Source of the DNA: Mycobacterium szulgai
Lineage (GTDB): Bacteria > Actinomycetota > Actinomycetes > Mycobacteriales > Mycobacteriaceae
Assembly (NCBI RefSeq): GCF_002116635.1
Contig: NZ_LQPW01000154.1
Location: 21,726-85,725 of the forward strand
Direction of reading: 5' to 3'
Length of the DNA: 64,000 nucleotides
Position numbers and translations under genes: made by a program
Shown here: positions 36,033 through 43,854 of the stretch, in pieces
Layout: the number at the start of each line of letters is the position of its first letter
Position numbering within the stretch: position 1 is the stretch's first letter
The notes under the pieces: generated by a model
What the model was told of the DNA's origin: nothing
What the model saw: the letters and a program-made list of their open reading frames with translations, nothing else
The model's database searches: none

Positions 36033-37063
36033 GTGGGCGATCTCAGCATTCAGAATCTGGTCGTCGAGTACTACAGCGGCGGGTACGCGCTGCGGCCGAT
36101 CAACGGCTTGAACCTCGACGTGGAAGCCGGGTCATTGGTGATTTTGCTGGGACCCAGCGGTTGCGGGAAGACGACGCTACTGTCCTGCCTGGGCGGCATC
36201 CTGCGGCCGAAGTCGGGGGCGATCAAGTTCGAGGACGTCGACATCACCACCCTGGAAGGCCCCGCGCTGGCGAAGTACCGGCGCGACAAGGTGGGCATCG
36301 TCTTCCAGGCGTTCAACCTGGTGCCCAGCTTACTGCGCTGGAGAATGTGATGGTTCCGCTGCGGTCGGCCGGGATGTCGCGGGCGGCAGCGCGCAAGCGC
36401 GCAGAGGAGTTGCTGACACGGGTCAATCTCGCTGATCGGATGAAGCATCGGCCGGGTGACCTGAGTGGCGGGCAGCAGCAGCGGGTCGCGGTCGCGCGGG
36501 CGATCGCGCTGGACCCGCCGTTGATTCTGGCCGACGAGCCCACTGCGCACCTGGACTTCATTCAGGTGGAGGAGGTGCTGCGGCTGATCCGCGAACTCGC
36601 CGATGACGACCGCGTGGTGGTGGTCGCCACCCACGACAGCCGCATGCTGCCGCTGGCTGACCGTGTGGTCGAACTGACACCCGATTTCGCCGAAACGGAT
36701 CGCGAACCCGAGACGGTCGAACTGAAAGCCGGCGAAGTGCTGTTCGAACAGAGCACGATGGGCGATCTCATCTACGTGGTGTCCGAAGGCGAGTTCGAGA
36801 TCGTGCACGAATTGGCCGACGGCGGTGAGGAATTGTTTAAGGTCGTAGGGCCCGGGGACTACTTCGGCGAAATCGGTGTGCTGTTTCACCTGCCGCGCTC
36901 GGCGACCGTGCGCGCCCGCACCGATGCGACGGCCGTCGGCTACACGGCGCCGGCGTTTCGGGAAAGGCTCGGTGCGGGCGGATTGCGCGATCTGATCGAG
37001 CACCGGGCGCTCGCCGGCGACGCCGAGACTGCCGGGCCGGTGACGACGAGTGAGGAGAGGGCT
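36033..37063 (+). pseudogene. ABC transporter ATPase with cyclic-nucleotide-binding domain, frameshifted (Rv0073-like)
   Basis: GTG 36033 opens the ATPase: GPSGCGKTT is Walker A and VFQAFNLVPS the Q-loop. At about 36330 the sequence CCCAGCTTACTG lacks one base compared with the expected Pro-Ser-Leu-Thr-Ala, so this frame ends at TGA 36350. The rest continues in another frame: LSGGQQQRVAVARA, LILADEPTAHLD (Walker B), H-loop VVVATHD, then a cyclic-nucleotide-binding-like domain (GPGDYFGEIGV). The stop and an ATG overlap (TGATG), so reinitiation is conceivable. After the CNB domain no stop precedes the aldolase. A real deletion or a sequencing error are both possible. Confidence 0.8.
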
Positions 37064-37957
37064 ATGCCGAACGAGGAGCAAGCGAGCCGGATGGCGTCGG
37101 GTAAGGGATTCGTCGCCGCGCTCGACCAAAGCGGTGGGTCGACACCAAAGGCGTTGCGCCTGTATGGAATCGAGGACGACGAGTATTCCGGTGAAGAGGA
37201 GATGTTCGACCTCATCCATCAGATGCGCTCGCGGATCATCACCTCGCCGGTGTTCAACGGCGAGCGGGTGCTGGCGGCGATTCTGTTCGAGCAGACCATG
37301 GACCGTGACATCGCCGATGTGCCGTCGCCCACCTACCTCTGGGAAACCAAGGGCGTGGTGCCCATCCTCAAGATTGACAAGGGGCTCGCTGACGTCTCCG
37401 ACGACGTGCAGTTGATGAAGCCGATGCCGGGACTTGACGAGTTGCTGGAGCGTGCCGTGCGCAAGGGTGTTTTCGGCACCAAGGAGCGGTCGGTGATCGG
37501 TGGTGCCAACCCGGACGGCATCGCCGCGGTGGTCGCCCAGCAGTTCGAGGTGGCTCACCAGGTGCTGTCGCACGGCCTGGTTCCGATCATCGAACCCGAG
37601 GTCACCATCTCGATCTCGGACAAAGCGGAGGCCGAAGACATGCTGCGTGAGGAGATCACGAAACAACTGGAAACAGTGCCCGACGGGCAGCAGGTGATGC
37701 TCAAACTGACCCTGCCGAGCGAGGCCAACCACTACCGTGACTTCGTCGGTCATCCCAAGGTGATGCGGGTGCTCGCGCTCTCCGGTGGCTACTCCCGCGC
37801 CGACGCCAACAAGCTGCTGGCCGAGAACACCGGGGTGATCGCCAGCTTCAGTCGCGCGCTGACCGAGGGTCTTTCGGCGGGTCAATCCGAGGAAGAGTTC
37901 AACGCCACTCTGGATGCGTCGATCCAGTCGATCTACGACGCCTCAGTCGCGGGCTGA
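37064..37957 (+). CDS. fda: Class I fructose-bisphosphate aldolase
   Basis: 297 residues from ATG 37064, with GAGGAGAGG just upstream. MASGKGFVAALDQSGGSTPKALRLYG is the N-terminus of the bacterial class I aldolase (about 296 residues), and KIDKGLADV and VMLKLTLPSEAN contain the Schiff-base and phosphate-site lysines. It cleaves fructose 1,6-bisphosphate to triose phosphates without metal. The M. tuberculosis main aldolase (Fba, Rv0363c) is class II and unrelated. The frame is open upstream through the ABC ATPase, so fusion by readthrough is formally possible, but the Shine-Dalgarno supports separate initiation. Confidence 0.93.
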   Translation: MPNEEQASRMASGKGFVAALDQSGGSTPKALRLYGIEDDEYSGEEEMFDLIHQMRSRIITSPVFNGERVLAAILFEQTMDRDIADVPSPTYLWETKGVVPILKIDKGLADVSDDVQLMKPMPGLDELLERAVRKGVFGTKERSVIGGANPDGIAAVVAQQFEVAHQVLSHGLVPIIEPEVTISISDKAEAEDMLREEITKQLETVPDGQQVMLKLTLPSEANHYRDFVGHPKVMRVLALSGGYSRADANKLLAENTGVIASFSRALTEGLSAGQSEEEFNATLDASIQSIYDASVAG

Positions 37958-37970
37958 GCTTGAGCGGTTA

Positions 37971-38087
37971 TCAAATGCCGTGTGCTCCGATTGTGCCGTC
38001 CTGGCCTAGGTATTGACCGCCACTGCCGCCGGCCACATCGGTTGCCGTGGCGGCGAGTGCTCCGGGGACTGCAATCACGTACGCCAC
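37971..38087 (-). pseudogene. Remnant of a PE-family gene
   Basis: GTG 38087, 7 bases after AGGAGG, encodes 38 residues beginning VAYVIAVPGALAATATDVAG, the first 20 residues of a PE domain (compare MSFVIAAPEALVAAATDLAG). The rest of the roughly 95-residue PE domain is missing and replaced by a short Gly-rich tail before TGA. It is squeezed between the aldolase stop and the ALDH stop. Most likely a decayed or truncated PE/PE_PGRS gene; expression of the stub is not excluded. Confidence 0.7.
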
Positions 38088-38121
38088 CGCATGGCCTCCT
38101 CTCGTGCGCTCGATGATCATC

Positions 38122-39573
38122 TCAACCGAAGGCGGCTGACGAGATCGACTTGGTGACCGTAAAACCCGCGATGCCCTCGCTGCCCAGTTCTCGGCCGTAC
38201 CCGCTGGCCTTAATCCCGCCGAAGGGGGCGAACGGGTCCATCGTGTAGCCCTGGTTGATGCCGAATGTTCCGGTGCGCACGCGGCCGGCAATCGCCAATC
38301 CGCGGTCGCGATCTGCGGTGAACACCGAGCCGGCCAGGCCGTAGTCGGAATCGTTGGCGACGGCAACGGCTTCCTGTTCGTCGCGGTACGTGATGGCGGT
38401 GAGCACCGGACCGAAGATTTCCTCGCGCGCGATCCGCATGGAATTGCCGGCCTCGGCGAACAGCGTCGGCCGCACGTACCAGCCGCTCTCCACGCCGTCG
38501 GGCATGTCGGTGCCGCCAAGGACCAGGCGTGCGCCCTCCTTCTGCCCGGCGGCGATGTAATTGCGGACGCGCTCTTGTTGGCGTCGGGCGACCAATGGGC
38601 CGATCTGGGTGGCCGGGTCGGCCGGGTCGCCGATGCGCAAGGCGGATATGTCGGCCGCCAGCGCGTCGACGAATTCGCTGCTCCGGTTGGCCGGCAATAG
38701 AATTCGGGTCAGCGCATTGCAGATCTGCCCGCAATTGGACAGGCTGGCCGACCGGATCGCCGTCGCGACGCGCGCTGGGTCTGCGTCGTCGAGGATAATC
38801 GCGGCGGACTTACCGCCCAGTTCGAGGCTGACCCGTTTGAGATCGGCTCCGCAGGCCGCCGCCACGGCCTTGCCGGCGACGGTGGAACCGGTGAACGACA
38901 CCTTGTCCACGCCGGGGTGGGTGACCAGTCGCGCGCCTACCGCGGCGTCACCGGGCAGCACACTCACAACACCGGTTGGTAGCTGCGCCTCTTCGAGCAT
39001 CTCGGCCAGCAGCAGCGCGTCCAGCGGGGATTCCGGTGCCGGCTTGATCACCACACAGCAGCCGGCCAGGAGCGCCGGGATGAGCTTGGTGACGATGAGG
39101 AACTGCGGCATGTTCCACGGCACGATCGCAGCGACCACGCCGACGGGTTCACGCCGCAGGTCCAAGTCGGAGCCGTAGAAACCGGGCCGCGTCTCCTGCC
39201 ACGGGAACGACTCGGCCAGGTCGCAGAACGCCGTCATCATCAGCGACGGCAGCCCCACCTGGGCGCGCTGAGCAAACGAAGTGGGTGCCCCGATTTCGGC
39301 GGTGATCAGCTTGGCCATCGAATCGCGCTGTGCCGCGTAGAGTTTCGCGAGCCGCCGCACCGCGTCGATGCGAGCTGAGGGCTCGAGCCGCGGCCAGGGC
39401 CCGTCATCGAACGCAGTCCGGGCGCTCGCCACGGCGGCATCGACATCGGCGGGACCCGCGGCGGCCACCGATGCGATTGGCAATTCGGTGTGCGGCGAAA
39501 TCACCTCGATGGTGGCATTGGTGCTCGGCGAAGTCCATGTGCCAGCGATGAATAGCGCTTCATGTCGGTGCAT
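38122..39573 (-). CDS. Aldehyde dehydrogenase
   Basis: 483 residues. Catalytic Glu251 (SLELGGKS) and Cys285 (NCGQICNA), the NAD motif FTGSTVAGK near 227, and PWNMPQ for the oxyanion Asn are present. It oxidises an aldehyde to an acid with NAD(P). ATG 39573 is divergent from the Rieske gene at 39646 with 72 bases between, so the aldehyde may come from that oxygenase pathway (inference). The closest M. tuberculosis type is AldA-like. Confidence 0.92.
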   Translation of the reverse strand: MHRHEALFIAGTWTSPSTNATIEVISPHTELPIASVAAAGPADVDAAVASARTAFDDGPWPRLEPSARIDAVRRLAKLYAAQRDSMAKLITAEIGAPTSFAQRAQVGLPSLMMTAFCDLAESFPWQETRPGFYGSDLDLRREPVGVVAAIVPWNMPQFLIVTKLIPALLAGCCVVIKPAPESPLDALLLAEMLEEAQLPTGVVSVLPGDAAVGARLVTHPGVDKVSFTGSTVAGKAVAAACGADLKRVSLELGGKSAAIILDDADPARVATAIRSASLSNCGQICNALTRILLPANRSSEFVDALAADISALRIGDPADPATQIGPLVARRQQERVRNYIAAGQKEGARLVLGGTDMPDGVESGWYVRPTLFAEAGNSMRIAREEIFGPVLTAITYRDEQEAVAVANDSDYGLAGSVFTADRDRGLAIAGRVRTGTFGINQGYTMDPFAPFGGIKASGYGRELGSEGIAGFTVTKSISSAAFG

Positions 39574-39645
39574 GCGAAGTCCTCCCGCGCGTGCGCAATA
39601 TCAACTACTTGCGATTGTGATGTAGAGCATATACGGTCAGCAGGC

Positions 39646-40911
39646 ATGGCTCGCTTCCCAAAGCCGTCCGAAGGTAGCTGGACGCAGCACTACCCCGAGC
39701 TGGGCACCGGGCCGGTGTCCTATGACGACTCGATCAGCCCGCACGTCTACGAGCTCGAACGTGCGGCGATCTTCAAGCGGGCATGGCTCAATGTTGGCCG
39801 CGTGGAAGGCCTTCCGCGTAAAGGCAGCTATTTCACAAAGGAACTCAGAGTTGCCAACACCTCGATCATCGTGGTCCGCAACTCCGCGGGCCAGGTGAAG
39901 GCGTTTCACAACATCTGCCGCCACCGGGGCAACAAGCTGGTGTGGAACGACATGCCACTGGAGGAAACCAGCGGTGTCTGTCGGCAGTTCACCTGCAAAT
40001 ACCACGCCTGGCGCTATGACCTGGACGGCAACCTCACTTTCGTTCAGCAGGAAGGCGAGTTCTTCGATCTGGACAAGAGCCGCTACGGGCTGGTGCCGGT
40101 GCACTGCGACGTGTGGGAAGGGTTCATCTTCGTCAACTTCGCCCCCGAGCCCGAGCAATCGCTGCGCGACTTCCTCGGGCCGATGATCACGGGTCTGCAG
40201 GGATATCCGTTCGGGCAGATGACTTCTCGGTGGTGCTATCGCTCCGAAGTGAAAGCCAACTGGAAGCTCTATATGGACGCGTTCCAGGAGTTCTACCACG
40301 CGCCGGTCTTGCACGCGAACCAATCGCCGAGCAAGTACTCGAAGGCGGCGGCCGAAGCGGGTTTCGAGGCCCCGCACTATCGCATCGACGGCCCGCATCG
40401 GCTGGTCAGCACCTCGGGTGTGCGCGCCTGGGAGATGGATGCCGACATGCGCAAGCCCATCGAGGACATCTGCCAGAGCGGGCTGTTCGGCCCTTGGGAC
40501 AAGCCCGATCTCGGCGAATTGCCCAGTGGCGTCAACCCGGCCAAGTGCGACCCGTGGGGGCTGGATTCCTTTCAGATCTTCCCCAACTTCGTCATCTTGA
40601 TCTGGGGGCAAGGCTGGTATCTGACCTACCACTATTGGCCGACGTCCTATAACTCGCACGTGTTCGAGGGAACGCTGTACTTTCCGCAGCCGCGGACGCC
40701 GCGGGAACGGATCGCACAGGAACTCGCCGCGGTGTCGTTCAAGGAATACGGGCTACAGGACGCCAACACGCTGGAAGCCACGCAGTCGATGATCGAATCG
40801 CGTGCGGTGGGCGAGTTTCTGCTCAACGACCAGGAGGTGCTGCTGCGCCACCTGCACAAGGAGACCGCCGCGTGGATCGCTCAGTACCAGCGCAGCACGG
40901 TGGGGGTGTAG
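39646..40911 (+). CDS. Rieske oxygenase alpha subunit, cassette copy 1
   Basis: 421 residues from ATG 39646; the frame is open to 39562 but this start matches the paralogue. The 2Fe-2S ligands are C91-R-H93 and C117-KY-H120, followed by KANWKLYMDAFQEFYHAPVLH with the mononuclear-iron Asp/His set. It is clearly paralogous to the gene at 50235 (identical spacing of all ligands, roughly two-thirds identity by eye). It should hydroxylate or demethylate an unknown substrate using electrons from a ferredoxin. Cotranscribed with the small partner that begins 2 bases after its stop. Confidence 0.93.
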   Translation: MARFPKPSEGSWTQHYPELGTGPVSYDDSISPHVYELERAAIFKRAWLNVGRVEGLPRKGSYFTKELRVANTSIIVVRNSAGQVKAFHNICRHRGNKLVWNDMPLEETSGVCRQFTCKYHAWRYDLDGNLTFVQQEGEFFDLDKSRYGLVPVHCDVWEGFIFVNFAPEPEQSLRDFLGPMITGLQGYPFGQMTSRWCYRSEVKANWKLYMDAFQEFYHAPVLHANQSPSKYSKAAAEAGFEAPHYRIDGPHRLVSTSGVRAWEMDADMRKPIEDICQSGLFGPWDKPDLGELPSGVNPAKCDPWGLDSFQIFPNFVILIWGQGWYLTYHYWPTSYNSHVFEGTLYFPQPRTPRERIAQELAAVSFKEYGLQDANTLEATQSMIESRAVGEFLLNDQEVLLRHLHKETAAWIAQYQRSTVGV

Positions 40912-40913
40912 CC

Positions 40914-41243
40914 ATGACTGCCAAGCTGCCGGCCGAATTCGCCGACCTGGAACCGTTTTCAGAGTGGTGTTTGGACAGTGAGCCACAGCGCTATGCCAAA
41001 CGGCTGAACAGCTCGATGGCCCAGATGCAGGCCTTCTACGACGCCATTACCCCGCGCGCTGAAGAAGCCATCGCGTATTGCGACAAGTTCCCGCTCGACG
41101 ATCTGCCCGACGACGTCGCCAATCTGATGCATCTGCTGTACTCGATGATCATGGTGTCCTTCCCCGTCGAATGCTGGAAGCAGCCACGAGTGCCTGACTC
41201 GGGAGCTTCCACCCTGGACTGCATCACCGAACCCGTCCCGTGA
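40914..41243 (+). CDS. Small acidic partner of Rieske oxygenase, copy 1
   Basis: 109 residues, all-helical by appearance, acidic. The conserved core shared with the copy at 51500 includes AEEAIAYCDKFPLDDLPDDVANLMHLLYSMIMV and ends in EPVP. It is not the NTF2-like beta subunit (about 160-180 residues, beta-rich) that usually pairs with such oxygenases, nor a ferredoxin (one conserved Cys, in YCDKF). Its constant position after the oxygenase suggests an accessory or assembly subunit (inference). The stop overlaps the amidohydrolase GTG by 4 bases. Confidence 0.82.
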   Translation: MTAKLPAEFADLEPFSEWCLDSEPQRYAKRLNSSMAQMQAFYDAITPRAEEAIAYCDKFPLDDLPDDVANLMHLLYSMIMVSFPVECWKQPRVPDSGASTLDCITEPVP

Positions 41244-42478
41244 CTTTCGTGCTGCGGGCCGACCGCTGGGCCGACGTCGACGCCGGTGAGGTCCGCTCCC
41301 CGGCAGTGCTGGTGATCGATGGTGATCGGATCACGGCCGTGAATCCCGTTGCGGTGCCGCCCGATTCGACAGCGATCAACCTAGGCGATATGACTCTGCT
41401 GCCGGGCCTGATGGACATGGAGCTGAACCTGCTCATCGGCGGCCCGGGCGGACCGGAGGGGCTGCCCAGCCCGATGCATGGTGTGCAGGACGACCCGGCG
41501 TACCGCACGCTGCGCGGCGCCGTGAACGCCCGCACCACCCTGGACGCCGGGTTCACCACGGTGCGCAACCTCGGCCTGATGGTCAAGACGGGCGGCTACC
41601 TACTGGACGTGGCGCTGCAGCGCGCGATCGATCAGGGCTGGCACAGCGGCCCGCGAATCATCGCCGCCGGCCACGCCGTAACGCCCTACGGCGGCCACCT
41701 GGACCCCACGGTCTTCCAACGATTGGCGCCCGGCATCATGCCGCTGTCGGTGGCCGAAGGCATCGCGAACGGGGTCCCCGACGTGCGCGCCTGCGTGCGC
41801 TATCAAATTCGGCACGGCGCCAAGGTGATTAAGGTGTCGGCATCGGGCGGGGTGATGTCGCACAGCACCGCACCGGGTGCCCAGCAGTACTCCGACGAAG
41901 AGTTCGCCGCCATCGCCGACGAGGCACACCGCGCGGGAATTCGGGTGGCGGCCCACGCCATCGGCGACAGCGCCATCCGCGCGTGCATCAACGCGGGCAT
42001 CGACTGCATCGAGCACGGATTCCTGGCCACCGACGAGACCATTCAGATGATGGTGGACCACGGCACCTTCCTGGTTTCGACGACGTATCTGACCGAAGCG
42101 ATGGCCGTCGACCGGATCGCGCCCGAATTGCGCAAGAAGGCCAACGAGGTGTTCCCGCGGGCAAAGGCTATGTTGCCCAAGGCGATTGCCGCCGGCGTTC
42201 GCATCGCGTGCGGCACCGACGCCCCCGCCATTCCGCACGGACAGAACGCAAAAGAGCTGTGCGCGTTGGTCGACCGTGGCATGACGCCCATGCAGGCGAT
42301 CCGCGCGGCGACCGTGACCAGCGCCGAGCTCATCGAGGCCGACCACGAGTTAGGCCGGCTCGCGCCAGGTTATCTAGCCGATGTCATCGCCGTGCCGGGT
42401 AACCCCGCACAGGACATCGCGACCACACTGGACGTCCGATTCGTGATGAAAGACGGCCGGATTCACCGGAGCCCGTAG
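41240..42478 (+). CDS. Amidohydrolase with altered metal motif (Rv0074-like)
   Basis: 412 residues from GTG 41240. The fold is the imidazolonepropionase/prolidase-like amidohydrolase: LTPGL-type strand, Lys195/Lys198 region (KVIKVSASGG), His239 (AAHAIGD), His259 (EHGF) and Asp327 (CGTDAP) are in place. The first metal motif, normally HxH after PGLxDx, reads E61-L-N63 (PGLMDMELN). So one metal site is changed or lost, and activity may differ from the family. Length matches Rv0074 (411). Cotranscribed with the Rieske pair. Confidence 0.85.
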   Translation: MTFVLRADRWADVDAGEVRSPAVLVIDGDRITAVNPVAVPPDSTAINLGDMTLLPGLMDMELNLLIGGPGGPEGLPSPMHGVQDDPAYRTLRGAVNARTTLDAGFTTVRNLGLMVKTGGYLLDVALQRAIDQGWHSGPRIIAAGHAVTPYGGHLDPTVFQRLAPGIMPLSVAEGIANGVPDVRACVRYQIRHGAKVIKVSASGGVMSHSTAPGAQQYSDEEFAAIADEAHRAGIRVAAHAIGDSAIRACINAGIDCIEHGFLATDETIQMMVDHGTFLVSTTYLTEAMAVDRIAPELRKKANEVFPRAKAMLPKAIAAGVRIACGTDAPAIPHGQNAKELCALVDRGMTPMQAIRAATVTSAELIEADHELGRLAPGYLADVIAVPGNPAQDIATTLDVRFVMKDGRIHRSP

Positions 42479-42486
42479 GAGCAGCC

Positions 42487-42939
42487 ATGGAACTCACCGA
42501 CAACATTCTGTGGCTGCTCAAGCAGGCGTTTCACTTCTCGCTGACGACGGTGAACGAGGCCATCAGCGGCCACGGCGTCACCACTGCTCAGATCGGCCTG
42601 ATGCGCCAGCTGGCCAACGAACCGGGCCTGTCCGGTGCCGAACTGGCCCGGCGGCTGCTGATCACCCCGCAGGCGGCCCAGCTCGCGCTCACCGCGCTCG
42701 AGCGCCGCGGCCTGGTGGAGCGCAAGCAGGATCCGCAGCATGGCCGGATCATGCAGGCCTATCTCACCGATCAGGGCCGCGCGGTGACCTCGGCGGTACT
42801 GGCCGACGCGCTGGCCGCACACGAATCGGTGTTCGGCGTGCTGAGCAGTGACGAGCAGCAGCTGCTGCACGACCTGCTGGCCCGTGTCGTCGAACAGGGC
42901 ACCGGTCACACTCTGTTCAGCGAGCACACCGAGCCGTAG
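42487..42939 (+). CDS. MarR-family transcriptional regulator
   Basis: 150 residues. The winged helix is LSGAELARRLLITPQAAQLALTALERRGLVERKQDPQHGRIMQAYLTDQG. ATG 42487 lies 8 bases after the amidohydrolase stop, so it is the last gene of the Rieske cassette 1 operon and may regulate it. The 60 bases after its stop contain the direct repeat GGCCGGGAA, twice, and lead to the hydrolase-caspase block. Confidence 0.9.
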   Translation: MELTDNILWLLKQAFHFSLTTVNEAISGHGVTTAQIGLMRQLANEPGLSGAELARRLLITPQAAQLALTALERRGLVERKQDPQHGRIMQAYLTDQGRAVTSAVLADALAAHESVFGVLSSDEQQLLHDLLARVVEQGTGHTLFSEHTEP

Positions 42940-43002
42940 AGTCCGGGACTAGATAAAGGCCGGGAAAGGCCGGGAATAGCAGCAGCCCTTGCAGGAGATG
43001 TG

Positions 43003-43848
43003 ATGGCCAAAGTTGTCGGAGTGCATGGGATCGCGCAGGAATACAAGGGTCCGAATTCGCTAAAAGCCGAATGGCTTCCCCACTTGAAGGACGGCGTGAA
43101 GTCGGGCGGCAAGGTTGCATTTCCAGATGATGATTTCGAGATGGCCTACTACGGCGACATGTTTCGTCCACCAGGTGTGATGGCCGGCGGTTTCCCGCCA
43201 CTGAAGCCCAAAGATCTCAACGACGAGGACGCCGAACTGCTGGAGTTGCTGTGGCGCAAGGCTGCCCGCGTGGACCCGAAGGTTCCCGATCCCGACGCGG
43301 AGGTGATGGGGCGCACACCGCAGTGGGTGAAGCGTGCACTTAATGCGCTGAGCCAGAGTACGTTCTTCGCCGGGCTCGCCGAGAAGGTGATGATCGGAAC
43401 GGTCAAACAGGTGCGGCTGTATTTCAGCGACATCAAGGTGCGCGCGGACGCAATTAATGCCGTCGGCGAAGCCGTCACTGCGGACACGCGCGTGGTGATC
43501 GGCCATTCGTTGGGCTCTGTAGTCGCATTCGAAGCGCTGGCCGCTGCCAAACCTGATTGGCAGGTCCACACCCTGATCACCCTCGGTTCGCCGTTGGGGA
43601 TCAGAAATCTGGTCTTCGACCGTCTTTCGCCCCCTCCGGTCAGGGGCCGCGGAATGCGCCCGCCCATACTGCGAAATTGGGTGAATGTCGCTGCGCCGGG
43701 CGACATCGTGGCTTTGGTACCGAAGCTCGCCGACTGTTTCGACGGCGTCACCGACGCGCGCATCGACACCGGAACACAGGCGCACGACATCAAGCCCTAT
43801 CTGACCGAGGCCCTGGTCGGTCAGGCGGTGCTGGCAGGGTTGGCCTAG
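43003..43848 (+). CDS. Serine alpha/beta-hydrolase linked to the caspase-STAND gene
   Basis: 281 residues from ATG 43003, 5 bases after AGGAG. VVGVHGIAQEY at the N-terminus is the HG oxyanion strand. VVIGHSLGSVVAF places the nucleophile Ser169 in GHSLG, and AHDIKPYLTE near residue 263 gives the His. There is no signal peptide, so it acts in the cytoplasm. The central insert (residues 45-130) is charged. It resembles the lipase/esterase-like effectors found next to bacterial caspase and STAND genes. The next gene starts 6 bases downstream, so the two are one unit; a phospholipase-type effector role is inference. Confidence 0.85.
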   Translation: MAKVVGVHGIAQEYKGPNSLKAEWLPHLKDGVKSGGKVAFPDDDFEMAYYGDMFRPPGVMAGGFPPLKPKDLNDEDAELLELLWRKAARVDPKVPDPDAEVMGRTPQWVKRALNALSQSTFFAGLAEKVMIGTVKQVRLYFSDIKVRADAINAVGEAVTADTRVVIGHSLGSVVAFEALAAAKPDWQVHTLITLGSPLGIRNLVFDRLSPPPVRGRGMRPPILRNWVNVAAPGDIVALVPKLADCFDGVTDARIDTGTQAHDIKPYLTEALVGQAVLAGLA

Positions 43849-43854
43849 GCAGCC

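Noticed and set aside
36326..36336. Programmed frameshift site in the ABC ATPase
   Set aside because: CCCAGCTTACTG has no canonical slippery heptamer and no clear stimulatory structure; a plain one-base deletion or sequencing error is simpler.
36071..37885. 604-residue open frame on the minus strand
   Set aside because: Antisense to the ABC ATPase and aldolase; His/Arg-rich shadow translation without recognisable motifs.
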